Positions 21,721 to 31,609 of a stretch of 64,000 nucleotides of DNA are shown in pieces. Position numbers and translations under genes: made by a program. The notes under the pieces were generated by a model. That model saw only the letters and a program-made list of their open reading frames with translations. It did no database searches and was not told the DNA's origin. The stretch is from Candidatus Alistipes merdigallinarum (lineage in GTDB: Bacteria; Bacteroidota; Bacteroidia; Bacteroidales; Rikenellaceae): contig DWXH01000009.1 in the NCBI GenBank assembly GCA_019119305.1, positions 1-64,000 on the forward strand, read 5' to 3'. The stretch's first letter is position 1; every line of letters begins with the position of its first letter.

Positions 21721-23040
21721 CTATTCCATATAACGAAGCACCTCTCCGCAAAGCTGGTATAAGGAGATTTCACACAGTTTCGTATTGTATTGCGCAGTCA
21801 GCAGACGCTCCTCCGCATCCAACAGGCTTTTCTGGGCCTCACGAATCTCGATACCCGCCAGATCTCCGACCATATAACGGTCGAGCGCCTTCTCGTAATT
21901 TTCCCGCGCTGTGGCAACGTTGTCGTTTTCGAGTTTCAGCACCTCGATGTTGTTCTGATAGGCCTGCCAAAAGTTGGACAAATCGGCCCGCAACGAGAGT
22001 TCCAGGTTCTCACGTTCGAGACGTGCATTTTCGATCTCGATCCGGGCATTCCGCTGTTCGCGTTTCCTGTTCCCGTCGAAAATCGTAATCCCGACCGTAA
22101 CACCTGCCGACAGATCGAGATTCCGACGTTTGAACGTCGTTCCGGAACCGTACCGATTAAACGTATAACCATACCCGGCATTCATCTTGACATAGGGATA
22201 ATTCCGCGAACGCAACGCCTTCAAATCGATCTCGGCCAGCCGTTGTTCACGATCGGCCAACAACAACGATGCATTATTTTCGAGCATGCTCCCCAACAGA
22301 TCGTCCCACTGAAGGTTCTGATCGATCATAATCACCGAATCCTGTACCAAAAAATACCGGTCGACATCCGATACCGCCATCAACTGGTTCAACCGGATCC
22401 GAGACGTATGGACCAGCTCCTGCTGATTCATAAACTGCGAACTGTCGGCATTGAAATAGACCCGGGCCTGAAGATAATCCAATCGGGAATAGTCGCGCGT
22501 CGTACTGTAGCGCAACTGGGCTATCCGCAAACGCTCTTTCGACAACGACATGGCATACCGATAATTGTTCAGCCGAATCCGTTGTTGGATATAATTGTAA
22601 TATTCGGCCGTCAAAGAGGCTACAAAATCTTCGATCGTAATACGGGTCTGGATCGCCCCTTCACGCTCCAACTCCTGCAACCGATCATATTCGGCCTGTA
22701 CACTGAACCCATTGAAGAGGGTCCAATCCGCATTGATTCCGGCATTGACACTCTGATCATATACCCCATTCACATCCGTTGTCCCTCCCGCACGATCATG
22801 CGTCCGCGTCGAGGTCAGATCCCCTCCGTAACCCGCCACAAAACCGATCTCGGGCAATTTCCCGGCATTGGCCGCCGTCACGTTGTTCTGAGCGATCTGT
22901 TCATCATTCCGCGATATCCGGATCGAATAATTCTGCTCCAGCCCTGTCTCCAAACACGATTTCAGGGAATACATCGGAGGCTCAGCCTGTAAAATAGCCG
23001 CCGTTGCGACCATAAAAACACTCAATATAGCTCTTTTCAT
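21721..23040 (-). CDS. TolC-family outer-membrane efflux protein
   Basis: This 439-residue protein has a signal peptide (cleavage near LQA) followed by SLKSCLETGLEQNYSI and two long helical repeats, typical of the OEP/TolC fold. It would form the outer-membrane exit duct of the tripartite pump encoded upstream. Its ATG overlaps the stop of the RND gene by four bases, so stoichiometry is probably set by coupled translation. Substrates cannot be read from the sequence. Confidence 0.92.
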   Translation of the reverse strand: MKRAILSVFMVATAAILQAEPPMYSLKSCLETGLEQNYSIRISRNDEQIAQNNVTAANAGKLPEIGFVAGYGGDLTSTRTHDRAGGTTDVNGVYDQSVNAGINADWTLFNGFSVQAEYDRLQELEREGAIQTRITIEDFVASLTAEYYNYIQQRIRLNNYRYAMSLSKERLRIAQLRYSTTRDYSRLDYLQARVYFNADSSQFMNQQELVHTSRIRLNQLMAVSDVDRYFLVQDSVIMIDQNLQWDDLLGSMLENNASLLLADREQRLAEIDLKALRSRNYPYVKMNAGYGYTFNRYGSGTTFKRRNLDLSAGVTVGITIFDGNRKREQRNARIEIENARLERENLELSLRADLSNFWQAYQNNIEVLKLENDNVATARENYEKALDRYMVGDLAGIEIREAQKSLLDAEERLLTAQYNTKLCEISLYQLCGEVLRYME

Positions 23041-26000
23041 GAATTTTCCATTTTTCTTCTGTTCGTCGATACAAAACTGTACATGGCAGGAATCACATAC
23101 AACGTCAGAATGGTCGATACCACCATACCTCCGACCACCGCGATTCCCATGGCGATACGCCCCTGGGCTCCTTCACCCGAAGCAAATGCCAACGGCAGCA
23201 AACCGAGAATCGTACTGGCGCTGGTCATCAGAATCGGACGCAACCGTTGCAACGAGGCCTCCGCAATCGCCGTCATCTTCGGGATACCGGCCTCCTGTTT
23301 CTGGTTCGCAAACTCGACAATCAGGATTCCGTTCTTCGCCACCAACCCGATCAACATGATAATACCGATCTGACTGAAAATATTCATGGTCTGGTCGAAA
23401 CTGTACATGAAGACCAGCGCCCCGGCTACGGCCAACGGTACGGTCAACATGATGACCAACGGATCCTTAAAACTTTCGAACTGTGCGGCAAGCACCAAAT
23501 AGATCAGCACGATGGCCAGTACGAATGCGAACAACAGGCTCGACGAACTTTCGCGGAATTCCTTCGAGTCGCCCGCCAATGCCGTACGGAAGGTATCGTC
23601 GAGTGTCTCCGCTGCAATGCGGTCCATCTCATCCAGACCCTGACCGATGGTTTTTCCTTCCGCCAGACCGGCCGATATCGTCGCCGACACGAACCGGTTG
23701 TAACGGTACAGACGCGGCGGAGCAATACCCTCCTCCAATGAGACCAGGTTATCCATCTGAATCATGTTCCCGTCTTCGCTACGAATATAGATGGATTTGA
23801 GGGCCGACGGCGTATTCCGCTGTTGCCGGTTGATTTCGCCGAGAATCTCGTACTGTTTCCCGTTCATATAGAAATAACCCATACGCTGGCCGCTCAATCC
23901 ATATTGAAGCGTCTGGGCAATGCTCCGTGTACTGACTCCCATCTGATTGGCCTTGTCTCGATTGATCGTAATCCGCGCCTCCGGTTTACTGAATTTCAAG
24001 TCGACATCGGCCATCTGGAAATAGGGACTGTCGTACACCTTTGCCATAAATTCGGGCAACACCTCCTGCAACTTCTCCAAATTGGCCGCCTGAAGCACAT
24101 ACTGAACGGGCATAGCCCCACGACGACCTCCGAAAGTACTCTGTTGCTGCACAAAAGCACGGGCCTTGGTTTTTGACCGGATCGCTCTCGAAAGCTCTTC
24201 GGCAATCTCCATCTGCGAACGTTCCCGTTCCTTTATATCCGAAAGCGTTATCTGAACGTTTCCGCTTCCGCTCGACACCCGAGCCGATATGTTTTTGGCC
24301 TCCGGAACCAACGAATCGACCAATAGGTTGATGTCCTCCGTATAGTCCCGCATATATTCATAGGTTACACCTTCCGAACCCCGCGTATTGATCGAGATCA
24401 ACGAACGGTCTTCCAACGGAGCCATCTCCGCCGGAATGTGGTTCCATAGATAGTAGATCCCGACCAGCATCAAAGCGATAAAGGGAATCATCCATTTCCG
24501 TTTGCGCAGGACAAACGCCAAACTCCGTTCGTAAATATGGTTCAATCCGACGAAAATGGGTTCCGTCTTACGATAAAAATAACTCTGTTTCTCCTTCTTC
24601 TTCAAAATTTTCGTAGCGAGCATCGGGGTGAACATCAGTGCAGCGATCGTCGAGATGATCACGGCTCCCGAAATCACGATACTGAACTCCCGGAACAGAC
24701 GACCGGTCGTTCCCTGCATGAAGACGATCGGGAAAAATACCGCCACCAGCGTAATCGATGTCGAAATTACCGCAAAGAAGATCTCTTTCGCCCCTTCGAT
24801 ACCTGCCTCTTTTGGATTCATCCCCCGTTCGATCCGGATATAAATATTTTCAGTCATCACGATCGCATCGTCGACCACCAAACCCACGGCCAGGACGATC
24901 GCCAACATCGACAGCACATTGATCGAAAATCCGGCCAGGTACATCACGAAGAAGGAACCGATCAGCGATACGGGGATCACCACACAAGGGATCAACGTCA
25001 CCCGCCAGTCGCGCAGGAAGAGGAAAATGATGATGATTACCAACAAGAAGGCAACATATACCGTCTCCTCCACTTCGCTGATCGAGGCCCGGATAAACCG
25101 CGTGTTATCGAATCCGTAGCTGACCTTCACATCATCGGGCAAATCCTTCTGCATAGCCTCCATACGCTGGTAGACCGCATCCGCGATATCGATATGGTTG
25201 GCACCCGGCTGAGGTATCACGACGACACCCACCATCGGTACTCCATTCATCTTCATATAGCTGCGGATATCCTGCGGTCCCAACTCGGCCCTTCCGACAT
25301 CACTCAGACGGATCAGCCGTCCGTTTTCCTCCTTGATGACCAGATCGTTGAACTCTTTGGCCGTATGCATCAGGCCCAACGTCCGGATCGTCAATTCGGT
25401 CGTATTCCCTTCGATACTTCCCGAAGGCAACTCCACGTTCTCGTTATCGACCGCATTCTTGATATCGACCGGTGTGACCCCGTAACCGGCCATCTTGATC
25501 GGATCGAGCCACAAACGCATCGAATAACGTTTCTCTCCCCATATCGACACGCTACTTACGTCGCTGATCGTCTGCAATTGTTCCTTCACCGTCAGGTCTG
25601 CTATTTCACTCAATTCCAACAACGGCCGCTTGTCGCTCTGAAGAGCAACCATCAGGATAGGCTGTGCATCGGCATCGGCTTTCGACACCGTCGGCGGGTC
25701 GCAATCTCGGGGCAGATAACGCTGGGCCCGGGACACCTTGTCCCGCACGTCGTTCGCTGCCGTTTCGAGGTCGACCGACAGTTCGAATTCGACCGTAATA
25801 CGGCTCGACCCCTGCTGGCTGACACTCGTCAGCGAACGGATGCCGGGAATACCGTTGATATTCTGTTCAAGAGGTTCCGTGATCTGGTTCTCAATCACAT
25901 CGGCATTGGCTCCGGGATAGGAACACGACACGGAGATAATCGGATTGTCGACACTGGGATACTCGCGCACACCCAAATAGGTGTAACCGATCATTCCGAA

Positions 26001-26069
26001 AAGAATGATCACCAGCGTCACCACAGTCGCCATAACCGGCCTGCGAATACTTAATTCAGAGATATTCAT
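23037..26069 (-). CDS. RND-family efflux transporter (HAE1/AcrB type)
   Basis: This 1010-residue proton-driven inner-membrane pump begins ISELSIRRPVMATVVTLVII, the usual first helix, followed by a large periplasmic loop. TM4 carries the proton-relay pair in VGLVVDDAIVMTENIYIRIE. The second half repeats the pattern, with a second periplasmic loop and LIGLVAKNGILIVEFANQ. The length and the DD pair point to the multidrug/solvent (HAE1) rather than the metal (HME) subfamily. It is the middle gene of the operon, between the adaptor and TolC-like genes. Confidence 0.95.
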   Translation of the reverse strand: MNISELSIRRPVMATVVTLVIILFGMIGYTYLGVREYPSVDNPIISVSCSYPGANADVIENQITEPLEQNINGIPGIRSLTSVSQQGSSRITVEFELSVDLETAANDVRDKVSRAQRYLPRDCDPPTVSKADADAQPILMVALQSDKRPLLELSEIADLTVKEQLQTISDVSSVSIWGEKRYSMRLWLDPIKMAGYGVTPVDIKNAVDNENVELPSGSIEGNTTELTIRTLGLMHTAKEFNDLVIKEENGRLIRLSDVGRAELGPQDIRSYMKMNGVPMVGVVVIPQPGANHIDIADAVYQRMEAMQKDLPDDVKVSYGFDNTRFIRASISEVEETVYVAFLLVIIIIFLFLRDWRVTLIPCVVIPVSLIGSFFVMYLAGFSINVLSMLAIVLAVGLVVDDAIVMTENIYIRIERGMNPKEAGIEGAKEIFFAVISTSITLVAVFFPIVFMQGTTGRLFREFSIVISGAVIISTIAALMFTPMLATKILKKKEKQSYFYRKTEPIFVGLNHIYERSLAFVLRKRKWMIPFIALMLVGIYYLWNHIPAEMAPLEDRSLISINTRGSEGVTYEYMRDYTEDINLLVDSLVPEAKNISARVSSGSGNVQITLSDIKERERSQMEIAEELSRAIRSKTKARAFVQQQSTFGGRRGAMPVQYVLQAANLEKLQEVLPEFMAKVYDSPYFQMADVDLKFSKPEARITINRDKANQMGVSTRSIAQTLQYGLSGQRMGYFYMNGKQYEILGEINRQQRNTPSALKSIYIRSEDGNMIQMDNLVSLEEGIAPPRLYRYNRFVSATISAGLAEGKTIGQGLDEMDRIAAETLDDTFRTALAGDSKEFRESSSSLLFAFVLAIVLIYLVLAAQFESFKDPLVIMLTVPLAVAGALVFMYSFDQTMNIFSQIGIIMLIGLVAKNGILIVEFANQKQEAGIPKMTAIAEASLQRLRPILMTSASTILGLLPLAFASGEGAQGRIAMGIAVVGGMVVSTILTLYVIPAMYSFVSTNRRKMENS

Positions 26070-26080
26070 GGTCGGAAAGC

Positions 26081-27160
26081 TTAATCGATACGATCCAATT
26101 TAACCGGCAGATCGGTACGCAACTGCAACGTCCCCGACGTAATAACAGTATCGCCCATCTGAAGCCCCTTAACCACCTGTACCATCGCATCGGTCCGGAG
26201 CCCCGTCTCGACAGCTACAGGCTGAGCCTTCCCGTCTTTATACAAAAATACCTTGTCGATACCCAATTCGGGAACCAACGCCTCGGACGGAACCGCAATC
26301 GCATCAGGTATCTCAGCCATTCGGATCCGCACATTTACATAGCGGCCGGGCATCAGCTCGTTGTTCGTATTGGGATAAATGGCCCGCACCGGAAATTTAC
26401 GCGTATCGTTCTCGACCTGCGACTCGACGGCATATACTACCGCCGGGAAAGATTTCAATACGCCTTCGACCTCGAATGTCAAGGGAGTGCCCTTACGGAT
26501 CTGGTTCGAATAGCGCTCCGGCACATAAAATTCGATCTTGATCGGGGCCCTTTTCGTCAATTTCGCTACCACACTGTTCGGCGATGCATAGGCCCCTTCG
26601 CTGATGTTCCGCAGACCGATGATCCCGTCGAACGGAGCCCGAAGTTCCGTCAGACGGATATTGGCCTCGACCAGTTCAATGTCGGCTTTCAACATCGCCA
26701 ACTCGGTCTGGGCCTGTTCGTAGGCCTCCTGACTCACGGCATCTTTCGCCAACAACGTGTTCTGACGGTAAACCCGATCCTCTGCCAGTTTCAGTTGCGA
26801 CATATATTTGGATAACTGGGCCTGTAAAGTCTCATCATTCACTTTGGCCAACAGGTCGCCTTTTTTCACGGCGGTTCCCTCCGTAAAGTTGATCGCCACG
26901 ACCTTTCCCGACGTTTCGAACGAAAGTTCCACCTCCTCATCGGGAAGCAAACTACCCGTAGCATAGATATCGTCGGTCATCAACTGCCCCTTGATCACGA
27001 GTGCATTGACATTCAGGGGGCCGCCACTTCTTCGGACGGGCAGAGACTCCTCTTTCGGAACGTCACCCGCCGGAGTCCGATCCCACAGATTGTACATACC
27101 GATACCGCCGGCAACGATCAAAATCACTGCCGTCAATATCCATTTCAATTTTTTCCTCAT
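26081..27160 (-). CDS. RND efflux periplasmic adaptor (membrane fusion protein)
   Basis: This 359-residue AcrA/MdtA-like protein has one N-terminal membrane anchor. The lipoyl-like halves lie near residues 60-100 (SGKVVAINFTEGTAVKKGDLLAKV) and 170-200 (LRAPFDGIIGLRNISEGAY), separated by a coiled-coil hairpin. Beta-barrel and membrane-proximal domains complete the fold. It is the first gene of the pump operon, 11 bp before the RND gene. No local repressor gene is adjacent. Confidence 0.93.
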   Translation of the reverse strand: MRKKLKWILTAVILIVAGGIGMYNLWDRTPAGDVPKEESLPVRRSGGPLNVNALVIKGQLMTDDIYATGSLLPDEEVELSFETSGKVVAINFTEGTAVKKGDLLAKVNDETLQAQLSKYMSQLKLAEDRVYRQNTLLAKDAVSQEAYEQAQTELAMLKADIELVEANIRLTELRAPFDGIIGLRNISEGAYASPNSVVAKLTKRAPIKIEFYVPERYSNQIRKGTPLTFEVEGVLKSFPAVVYAVESQVENDTRKFPVRAIYPNTNNELMPGRYVNVRIRMAEIPDAIAVPSEALVPELGIDKVFLYKDGKAQPVAVETGLRTDAMVQVVKGLQMGDTVITSGTLQLRTDLPVKLDRID

Positions 27161-27535
27161 TGTTGTTAGATAGTTGTATAGTTAGGTTTCTTGTCGAATG
27201 TTACAAAGATAACAATTTTATGGTATTTTCCACGACTCTCCATACAATTTATTCACCCACCTTTTGTCAATATGCGGCTGTCGAATTCTTTTTTTCAAAG
27301 CTGTCTGTATATTTTCCTCATAATTTATCGTATCAACACACGTAACGTTACGACATACACACTGAAATTTCCATTATATTTAAAGGATATAAGGTACAAC
27401 CGGAAATAACCAAATGTGAAAACAAAGTTTTCATTTGTCTCTACTCCCCGCCTTTTTCGTATATTTGTCCATTGCTTTCGGACCGACGTGCAGCACGGAC
27501 ATTCGAAACGATGAAAACCTAACCTCTAACCCTGC
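27161..27535. promoter_or_regulatory. Divergent promoter region: efflux operon (minus) and TonB-like gene (plus)
   Basis: No gene is visible in these 375 bp. On the minus strand a -7 box TATCTTTG (plus 27204-27211) serves the efflux operon. On the plus strand TATATTTG (27460-27467), with TTTG at 27434-27437, serves the barrel gene, the spacing being slightly long. A perfect 12-bp palindrome CGTAACGTTACG lies at 27341-27352, and an imperfect hairpin CAAATG...CATTTG at about 27412-27438. Confidence 0.55.
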
Positions 27536-29950
27536 ATGAAACGTTTCATCCTTTGGTTCATCCTATTCCTATTGTTCGGTTGGATCCACTCATATGGCCA
27601 AACGACACCTCCCGCTGTAAAAGGCCGCGTGACAGATGCGGCAACCGGCGCTGCCATAGATTATGCGAGTGTAGTGATCGTCGATACGGATAACCATACG
27701 ATTGCCTCGACGACTGTCTCAGACGGTGAATTTTCAATTTCTGAAGCAATCGACGGCGACTATTATCTGACAATTCAGTTGATCGGGTATCAGCCCTACA
27801 CAAGCGACCGGATCGCTTTCCGCAGCAACAATCCGATCGACCTCGGAACCATTGTCCTCGAACCGCTCGAGAGCCAACTTAAAGAGGTAACTGTCGTCGG
27901 CAATCGCAGCGCGATCATCTACAAATTAGACCGGAAAAAGATCAGCGGTTCGGCCTCCCTCTCCGCTTCGGGCGGAACGGCAGTCGACATTCTCCGTACC
28001 ATCCCTTCGGTCCGTATCGATGCAGACGGAGAACTTTCGTTCCGAGGCAGTACCGGATTTCTCGTTCATGTAGACGGGAAGCCATCCATGTTGAGCGGGA
28101 CACAAGCCCTGGAGCAGATACCCGCCTCCACCATCGAAGATATCGAAATCATCACCACACCATCGGCACGTTACAAAACCGACGGTGAAGCGGGCATCAT
28201 CAACATCGTCACCAAACAACACACCGACGAGGGAACAAGCGGCAGCGTCAGCTTATCGGGAAGCACATTAGGAGCCTGGAACGCCGATCTGCTGCTCAGT
28301 CACCGCAAAGGAGCACACCGCTGGTACATCGGCGGCACCGGATCGGAAATCAAGGGGAAAAGCGATTTCAACCAACAGAAAACCACCATCGTGGATGACT
28401 TCACGACGACCTCCGACGCCGACGGGACCCGACACAGCAACAACGCCTCCTACATCGGAAAGGTAGGCTGGGAATACGCATCGGACCGTCATAACCTGTT
28501 GCTCGAGGTGCAGTCGGGTATGACAAAGAATGCACGCGGAGGCGACATGGGATACTACGAGCACCGGACACAAGGTTCGACCGTACTGAACGACGCCTTC
28601 TATGACAGCCACGACCGCTACTCGAACGAGAAACAGCTTGCCCAACTGACAGCAGCCTACTCTATCCGTATCAACGAACGCGGCGATAAATTCACCCTCA
28701 ACGGACGCCTGCGTTACGACTGGTATGCGCTGGAATATACCGAAAGCAACATGTTCGACACCACAGGCGTCCGCTACGAAGGGACTCGCGGCTACGAAAA
28801 GGAGCACCACTGGGATTTCGACGGAGGTGCAGCCTACGAACTCAACTATCGTCCCGACGGAAAACTGGAGCTCGGCTATCAGTACACCTCGTACAGCGAA
28901 CACGGCGACTACAACATCACCTACTGGAACCGCGACCGACAGGAGTTCGAGTGGCAGGAGGATCTCTATGCCCCGTTCTTTTACCGCCGACAGATCCATT
29001 CGTTTTATGCCATGCTGACCGACCGGATCGGTCCCGTATCCTTCGATGCAGGACTCCGGGCCGACAACACGCTCGACGAACTGCAGATCGCCGTTGCCAA
29101 TGCCAACCGGAACATCTCGCGTCTGGAGCTTTTCCCTTCTGCACACGTGGCTTACGAAGCACCCCATGACCAGACAATCTCTGTCGGCTATGCCTACCGT
29201 ACCAACCGGCCGGGTATCTGGCAACTGGAACCCTACATCACTTACGAAGACTATTATACCAAACAGATCGGCAATCCCGACATCTGTCCCGAATACATCC
29301 ACTCCGCCGAAATCGGATACCGCAAGCAGTTCAGCGGAGACAACAGCCTTGCCTTTACCGGCTTTTTCCGCTCCCGTAGAGGCGTAATCGATCGGGTACG
29401 GGTAGCCTATGAACCCGGAGTAACGCTCGATTCGCTGATCAATGCCGGGAACGACCGTTCCGGAGGTTTAGAGATCGCCGCCCGAATCAAAGCCGCACAC
29501 TGGTGGCAGATGAGCCTCAACGGAAGCCTCTTCGGATATAAATTCACGAGCCGGTACGAAGGGTGCGAAGACGCCTCCAATCTGAGTTATGCTATCGGAA
29601 TGATCAACAACTTCACGCTCGGCCCCACAACCCGGATGCAATTCGACGCCAATGTGGTCGGGCCAACGGTACTGACCCAGGGCCGTGAAGAGGCTTACTG
29701 CTACTTTGATCTAGCCATACGGCAACAACTCTGTAAAAACCGGATCGCCGCCGCACTGGTCGTACACGACCTGTTTCACACAGCACTTTACAGGAATCGT
29801 CGTGCAACCTCGACCTTGCTCTCCACTACCCGCGTACGTCCAAAATATCCCAATATCGTTCTATCGTTGAGCTATTCATTCAATGCCACTCATAAAGAGC
29901 AGACAGGACGCGTCTCATCCGGAGCCATGTTCGACGGCAAAGATTTTTAA
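27536..29950 (+). CDS. TonB-dependent-receptor-like outer-membrane beta-barrel protein
   Basis: This 804-residue protein has a signal peptide (HSYG/QTT). Residues about 27-105 form a CarboxypepD_reg-like beta-sandwich (VKGRVTDAATGAAIDYASV). A plug region follows (SGGTAVDILRTIPSVRID ... FLVHVDGKPSML), then a long barrel ending in NIVLSLSYSFN plus a short tail. It resembles the OMP_b-brl_3 barrels without a neighbouring SusD, so the ligand is unknown; siderophore, metal or peptide uptake are possibilities only. It is more distant from the two paralogs at 13261-18992 than they are from each other. A terminator follows. Confidence 0.87.
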   Translation: MKRFILWFILFLLFGWIHSYGQTTPPAVKGRVTDAATGAAIDYASVVIVDTDNHTIASTTVSDGEFSISEAIDGDYYLTIQLIGYQPYTSDRIAFRSNNPIDLGTIVLEPLESQLKEVTVVGNRSAIIYKLDRKKISGSASLSASGGTAVDILRTIPSVRIDADGELSFRGSTGFLVHVDGKPSMLSGTQALEQIPASTIEDIEIITTPSARYKTDGEAGIINIVTKQHTDEGTSGSVSLSGSTLGAWNADLLLSHRKGAHRWYIGGTGSEIKGKSDFNQQKTTIVDDFTTTSDADGTRHSNNASYIGKVGWEYASDRHNLLLEVQSGMTKNARGGDMGYYEHRTQGSTVLNDAFYDSHDRYSNEKQLAQLTAAYSIRINERGDKFTLNGRLRYDWYALEYTESNMFDTTGVRYEGTRGYEKEHHWDFDGGAAYELNYRPDGKLELGYQYTSYSEHGDYNITYWNRDRQEFEWQEDLYAPFFYRRQIHSFYAMLTDRIGPVSFDAGLRADNTLDELQIAVANANRNISRLELFPSAHVAYEAPHDQTISVGYAYRTNRPGIWQLEPYITYEDYYTKQIGNPDICPEYIHSAEIGYRKQFSGDNSLAFTGFFRSRRGVIDRVRVAYEPGVTLDSLINAGNDRSGGLEIAARIKAAHWWQMSLNGSLFGYKFTSRYEGCEDASNLSYAIGMINNFTLGPTTRMQFDANVVGPTVLTQGREEAYCYFDLAIRQQLCKNRIAAALVVHDLFHTALYRNRRATSTLLSTTRVRPKYPNIVLSLSYSFNATHKEQTGRVSSGAMFDGKDF

Positions 29951-29966
29951 TGAGCTAACACATAAA

Positions 29967-30017
29967 AACAACCGACAGATAACAATAGACTTATCCATCG
30001 GTTGTTCCTTTTTTTTT
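29967..30017 (+). terminator. Intrinsic terminator of barrel gene 27536
   Basis: The outer arms AACAACCGA and TCGGTTGTT (29967-29975, 29998-30006) enclose an inner GATAA/TTATC pair, followed by a run of T from 30009. Confidence 0.8.
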
Positions 30018-30142
30018 CATAATAGCCGATTATACATCACAACCGATAAACCCATACCGACATACCCTACCACACCTCATATAAAATATAGATGGAAACG
30101 GAAGTGTTCATGGTGAGGCGCAAGAAACACGTTATCATTCTG

Positions 30143-30628
30143 CTAGAATATCGGCACATAGACCCCGGCCTGAATGGTCGGATGCAACGACCGTTTAAAC
30201 GGATCGTACCCCACTCCTATTCCTACGCCGAACCGGATCCACCGTCGTTTGGAAGTGGAGGCCGCCTCGACAGTCCGGGTTATAACTCTTGTCTGCGGGA
30301 AAACCTCCATACTGTCGAGATTGGGACGGAATCCGGAAACCACCGCCCGATAATCATCCGTCTGATACACTTTCCGTTCGATCGGAACCAATACAGGAAC
30401 TTTTACCGTGTCACCAGGCGTCTGCATATATACCGTATCAATCCGAGTAAGATAAATCTTTTGAGGCACGAGCAACGTATCACGGACCGTATCCCTACGA
30501 ACAACCGTATCGATTCGAATCCGCTGCTGCTGCGACCGTCGACCTCTATTTCTTCCCATAAGAAATGCCGTTCCAAGCAATATTGCGACGACAAATACTT
30601 CTATAAGTCCTTTCGTTTTATTCGACAT
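30143..30628 (-). CDS. Small single-pass membrane protein, spanin-like position in a lysis-type cassette
   Basis: This 161-residue protein has one N-terminal membrane helix (about residues 8-24), a basic cytoplasmic-side patch (GRNRGRRSQQQR), a Val/Thr/Asp-rich extracytoplasmic stretch and a Gly-rich C-terminus (RFGVGIGVGYDP). I cannot name the family with certainty; it resembles small phage-associated proteins of Bacteroidetes. It is the third gene of a minus-strand set after a coiled-coil membrane protein and a P5-like muralytic protein, so a spanin-like or accessory lysis role is possible. The function is inferred from order only. Confidence 0.6.
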   Translation of the reverse strand: MSNKTKGLIEVFVVAILLGTAFLMGRNRGRRSQQQRIRIDTVVRRDTVRDTLLVPQKIYLTRIDTVYMQTPGDTVKVPVLVPIERKVYQTDDYRAVVSGFRPNLDSMEVFPQTRVITRTVEAASTSKRRWIRFGVGIGVGYDPFKRSLHPTIQAGVYVPIF

Positions 30629-30819
30629 ATCTTGTCCATATCCGTTACAGAATTCAACGACGACTCTTCGATCTCATTAGCACACATAGAACGCTCCATA
30701 CCCAAACTCCAAATGAATATTCATTTTTCGGTTACCATATGCTTCGCGCAGCGCAACTGCTTATCCACCTATTTTTGAGAGCGTTCCGGCTACTTCCCCG
30801 ATCGATCTTTTTCTCCGAC

Positions 30820-31230
30820 CTATTTTTTATACTCCAAAAACAACCTCCACCCCGCCTCGATCTCCTTCAGCGGAACATCCACACCGTTTTCCATACGGAT
30901 CATCGCCTGTACGACAGGAACCATAACCTCTCTTTCGGTTGTCGCTATTTTGCCGTTTTTCGCCACACCCGATTGCTCGGATACAAACGACAGATACCTT
31001 TCCGTATCGTTTTCTACGGGAGGAGCCCAACGTCCGATAAGCTTCTCCAAGGTATCACATCCGTATAAAACACGATAGTTATTCAACAGATGGAACATCG
31101 CCCGGATTCCCCAAGCCATAGTCTCGAACGTTTTAAACAATTTGTCTTCACCGGTAATTTCACCTCGCCACAGATCCTTGTCGTGCCGTATATTACCCGG
31201 ATTGTTGTTTCTAAATCCTCTTGATATCAT
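30820..31230 (-). CDS. Phage P5-like muralytic (lysozyme-like) protein
   Basis: This 136-residue protein starts with SRGFRNNNPGNIRHDKDLWRG, the hallmark N-terminus of the 'structural protein P5'/endolysin-like family found in phages and prophages. Central residues (FKTFETMAWGIRAMFHLL) and YLSFVSEQSGV match the same fold. No signal peptide is seen, so export would need a holin or the upstream membrane protein. It overlaps that upstream gene by 20 bp. Confidence 0.75.
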   Translation of the reverse strand: MISRGFRNNNPGNIRHDKDLWRGEITGEDKLFKTFETMAWGIRAMFHLLNNYRVLYGCDTLEKLIGRWAPPVENDTERYLSFVSEQSGVAKNGKIATTEREVMVPVVQAMIRMENGVDVPLKEIEAGWRLFLEYKK

Positions 31231-31609
31231 TTTTCGTATTTATCGTATCGTTTATTTTCCGCGGGGGGATACGATTTTCACAATGGTGAACCGTACACCG
31301 ATCGTATTCCGCCAACTGGCGTGCCTCTTTCTCCGCAAGAAGTTCTGTTTTCAACTGCACCACTTTTTTGGCTAACTCAATCCATTTGTTCCGCTCCGTA
31401 TCGACTATATTCTGCAACTCCACAATTTGTTTAAAAGCTTTATCCAACTGTCTATCATGCAATTCATCTTGCTTAGCGTCCAAATCGACCTCCGCATTTT
31501 TGGCTTCCACTCGCCGTTTCCTTCGTTCATATTGATAAAAAGCAATTTGAATCGCCCAACCGGACCCAAATGCCGCAGCCAGTATTCCAAAAAATGTCTC
31601 CATATTCAA
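31211..31609 (-). CDS. Small membrane protein with coiled coil, holin-like position
   Basis: This 132-residue protein begins with a hydrophobic N-terminal segment (about 5-25, FFGILAAAFGSGWAIQIAF), then KR-rich residues and a long charged helix that should form a coiled coil (about 35-95). The topology and its place directly before a P5-like muralytic gene suggest a holin or anchor role, but there is no family match I can state. Its end overlaps the next gene by 20 bp. Confidence 0.55.
   Translation of the reverse strand: MNMETFFGILAAAFGSGWAIQIAFYQYERRKRRVEAKNAEVDLDAKQDELHDRQLDKAFKQIVELQNIVDTERNKWIELAKKVVQLKTELLAEKEARQLAEYDRCTVHHCENRIPPRKINDTINTKNDIKRI

Noticed and set aside
24537..26054. 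Long plus-strand ORF (505 codons) opposite the RND transporter
   Set aside because: Antisense shadow created by codon bias; no domain, and it lies fully within the transporter gene.
30601..30699. 32-codon minus-strand ORF overlapping the start of the spanin-like gene
   Set aside because: It has an ATG and a plausible length for an overlapping lysis gene, but no hydrophobic segment or lipobox and no independent support.
30143..31609. A complete prophage
   Set aside because: No integrase, capsid, portal, terminase or tail genes are present nearby.
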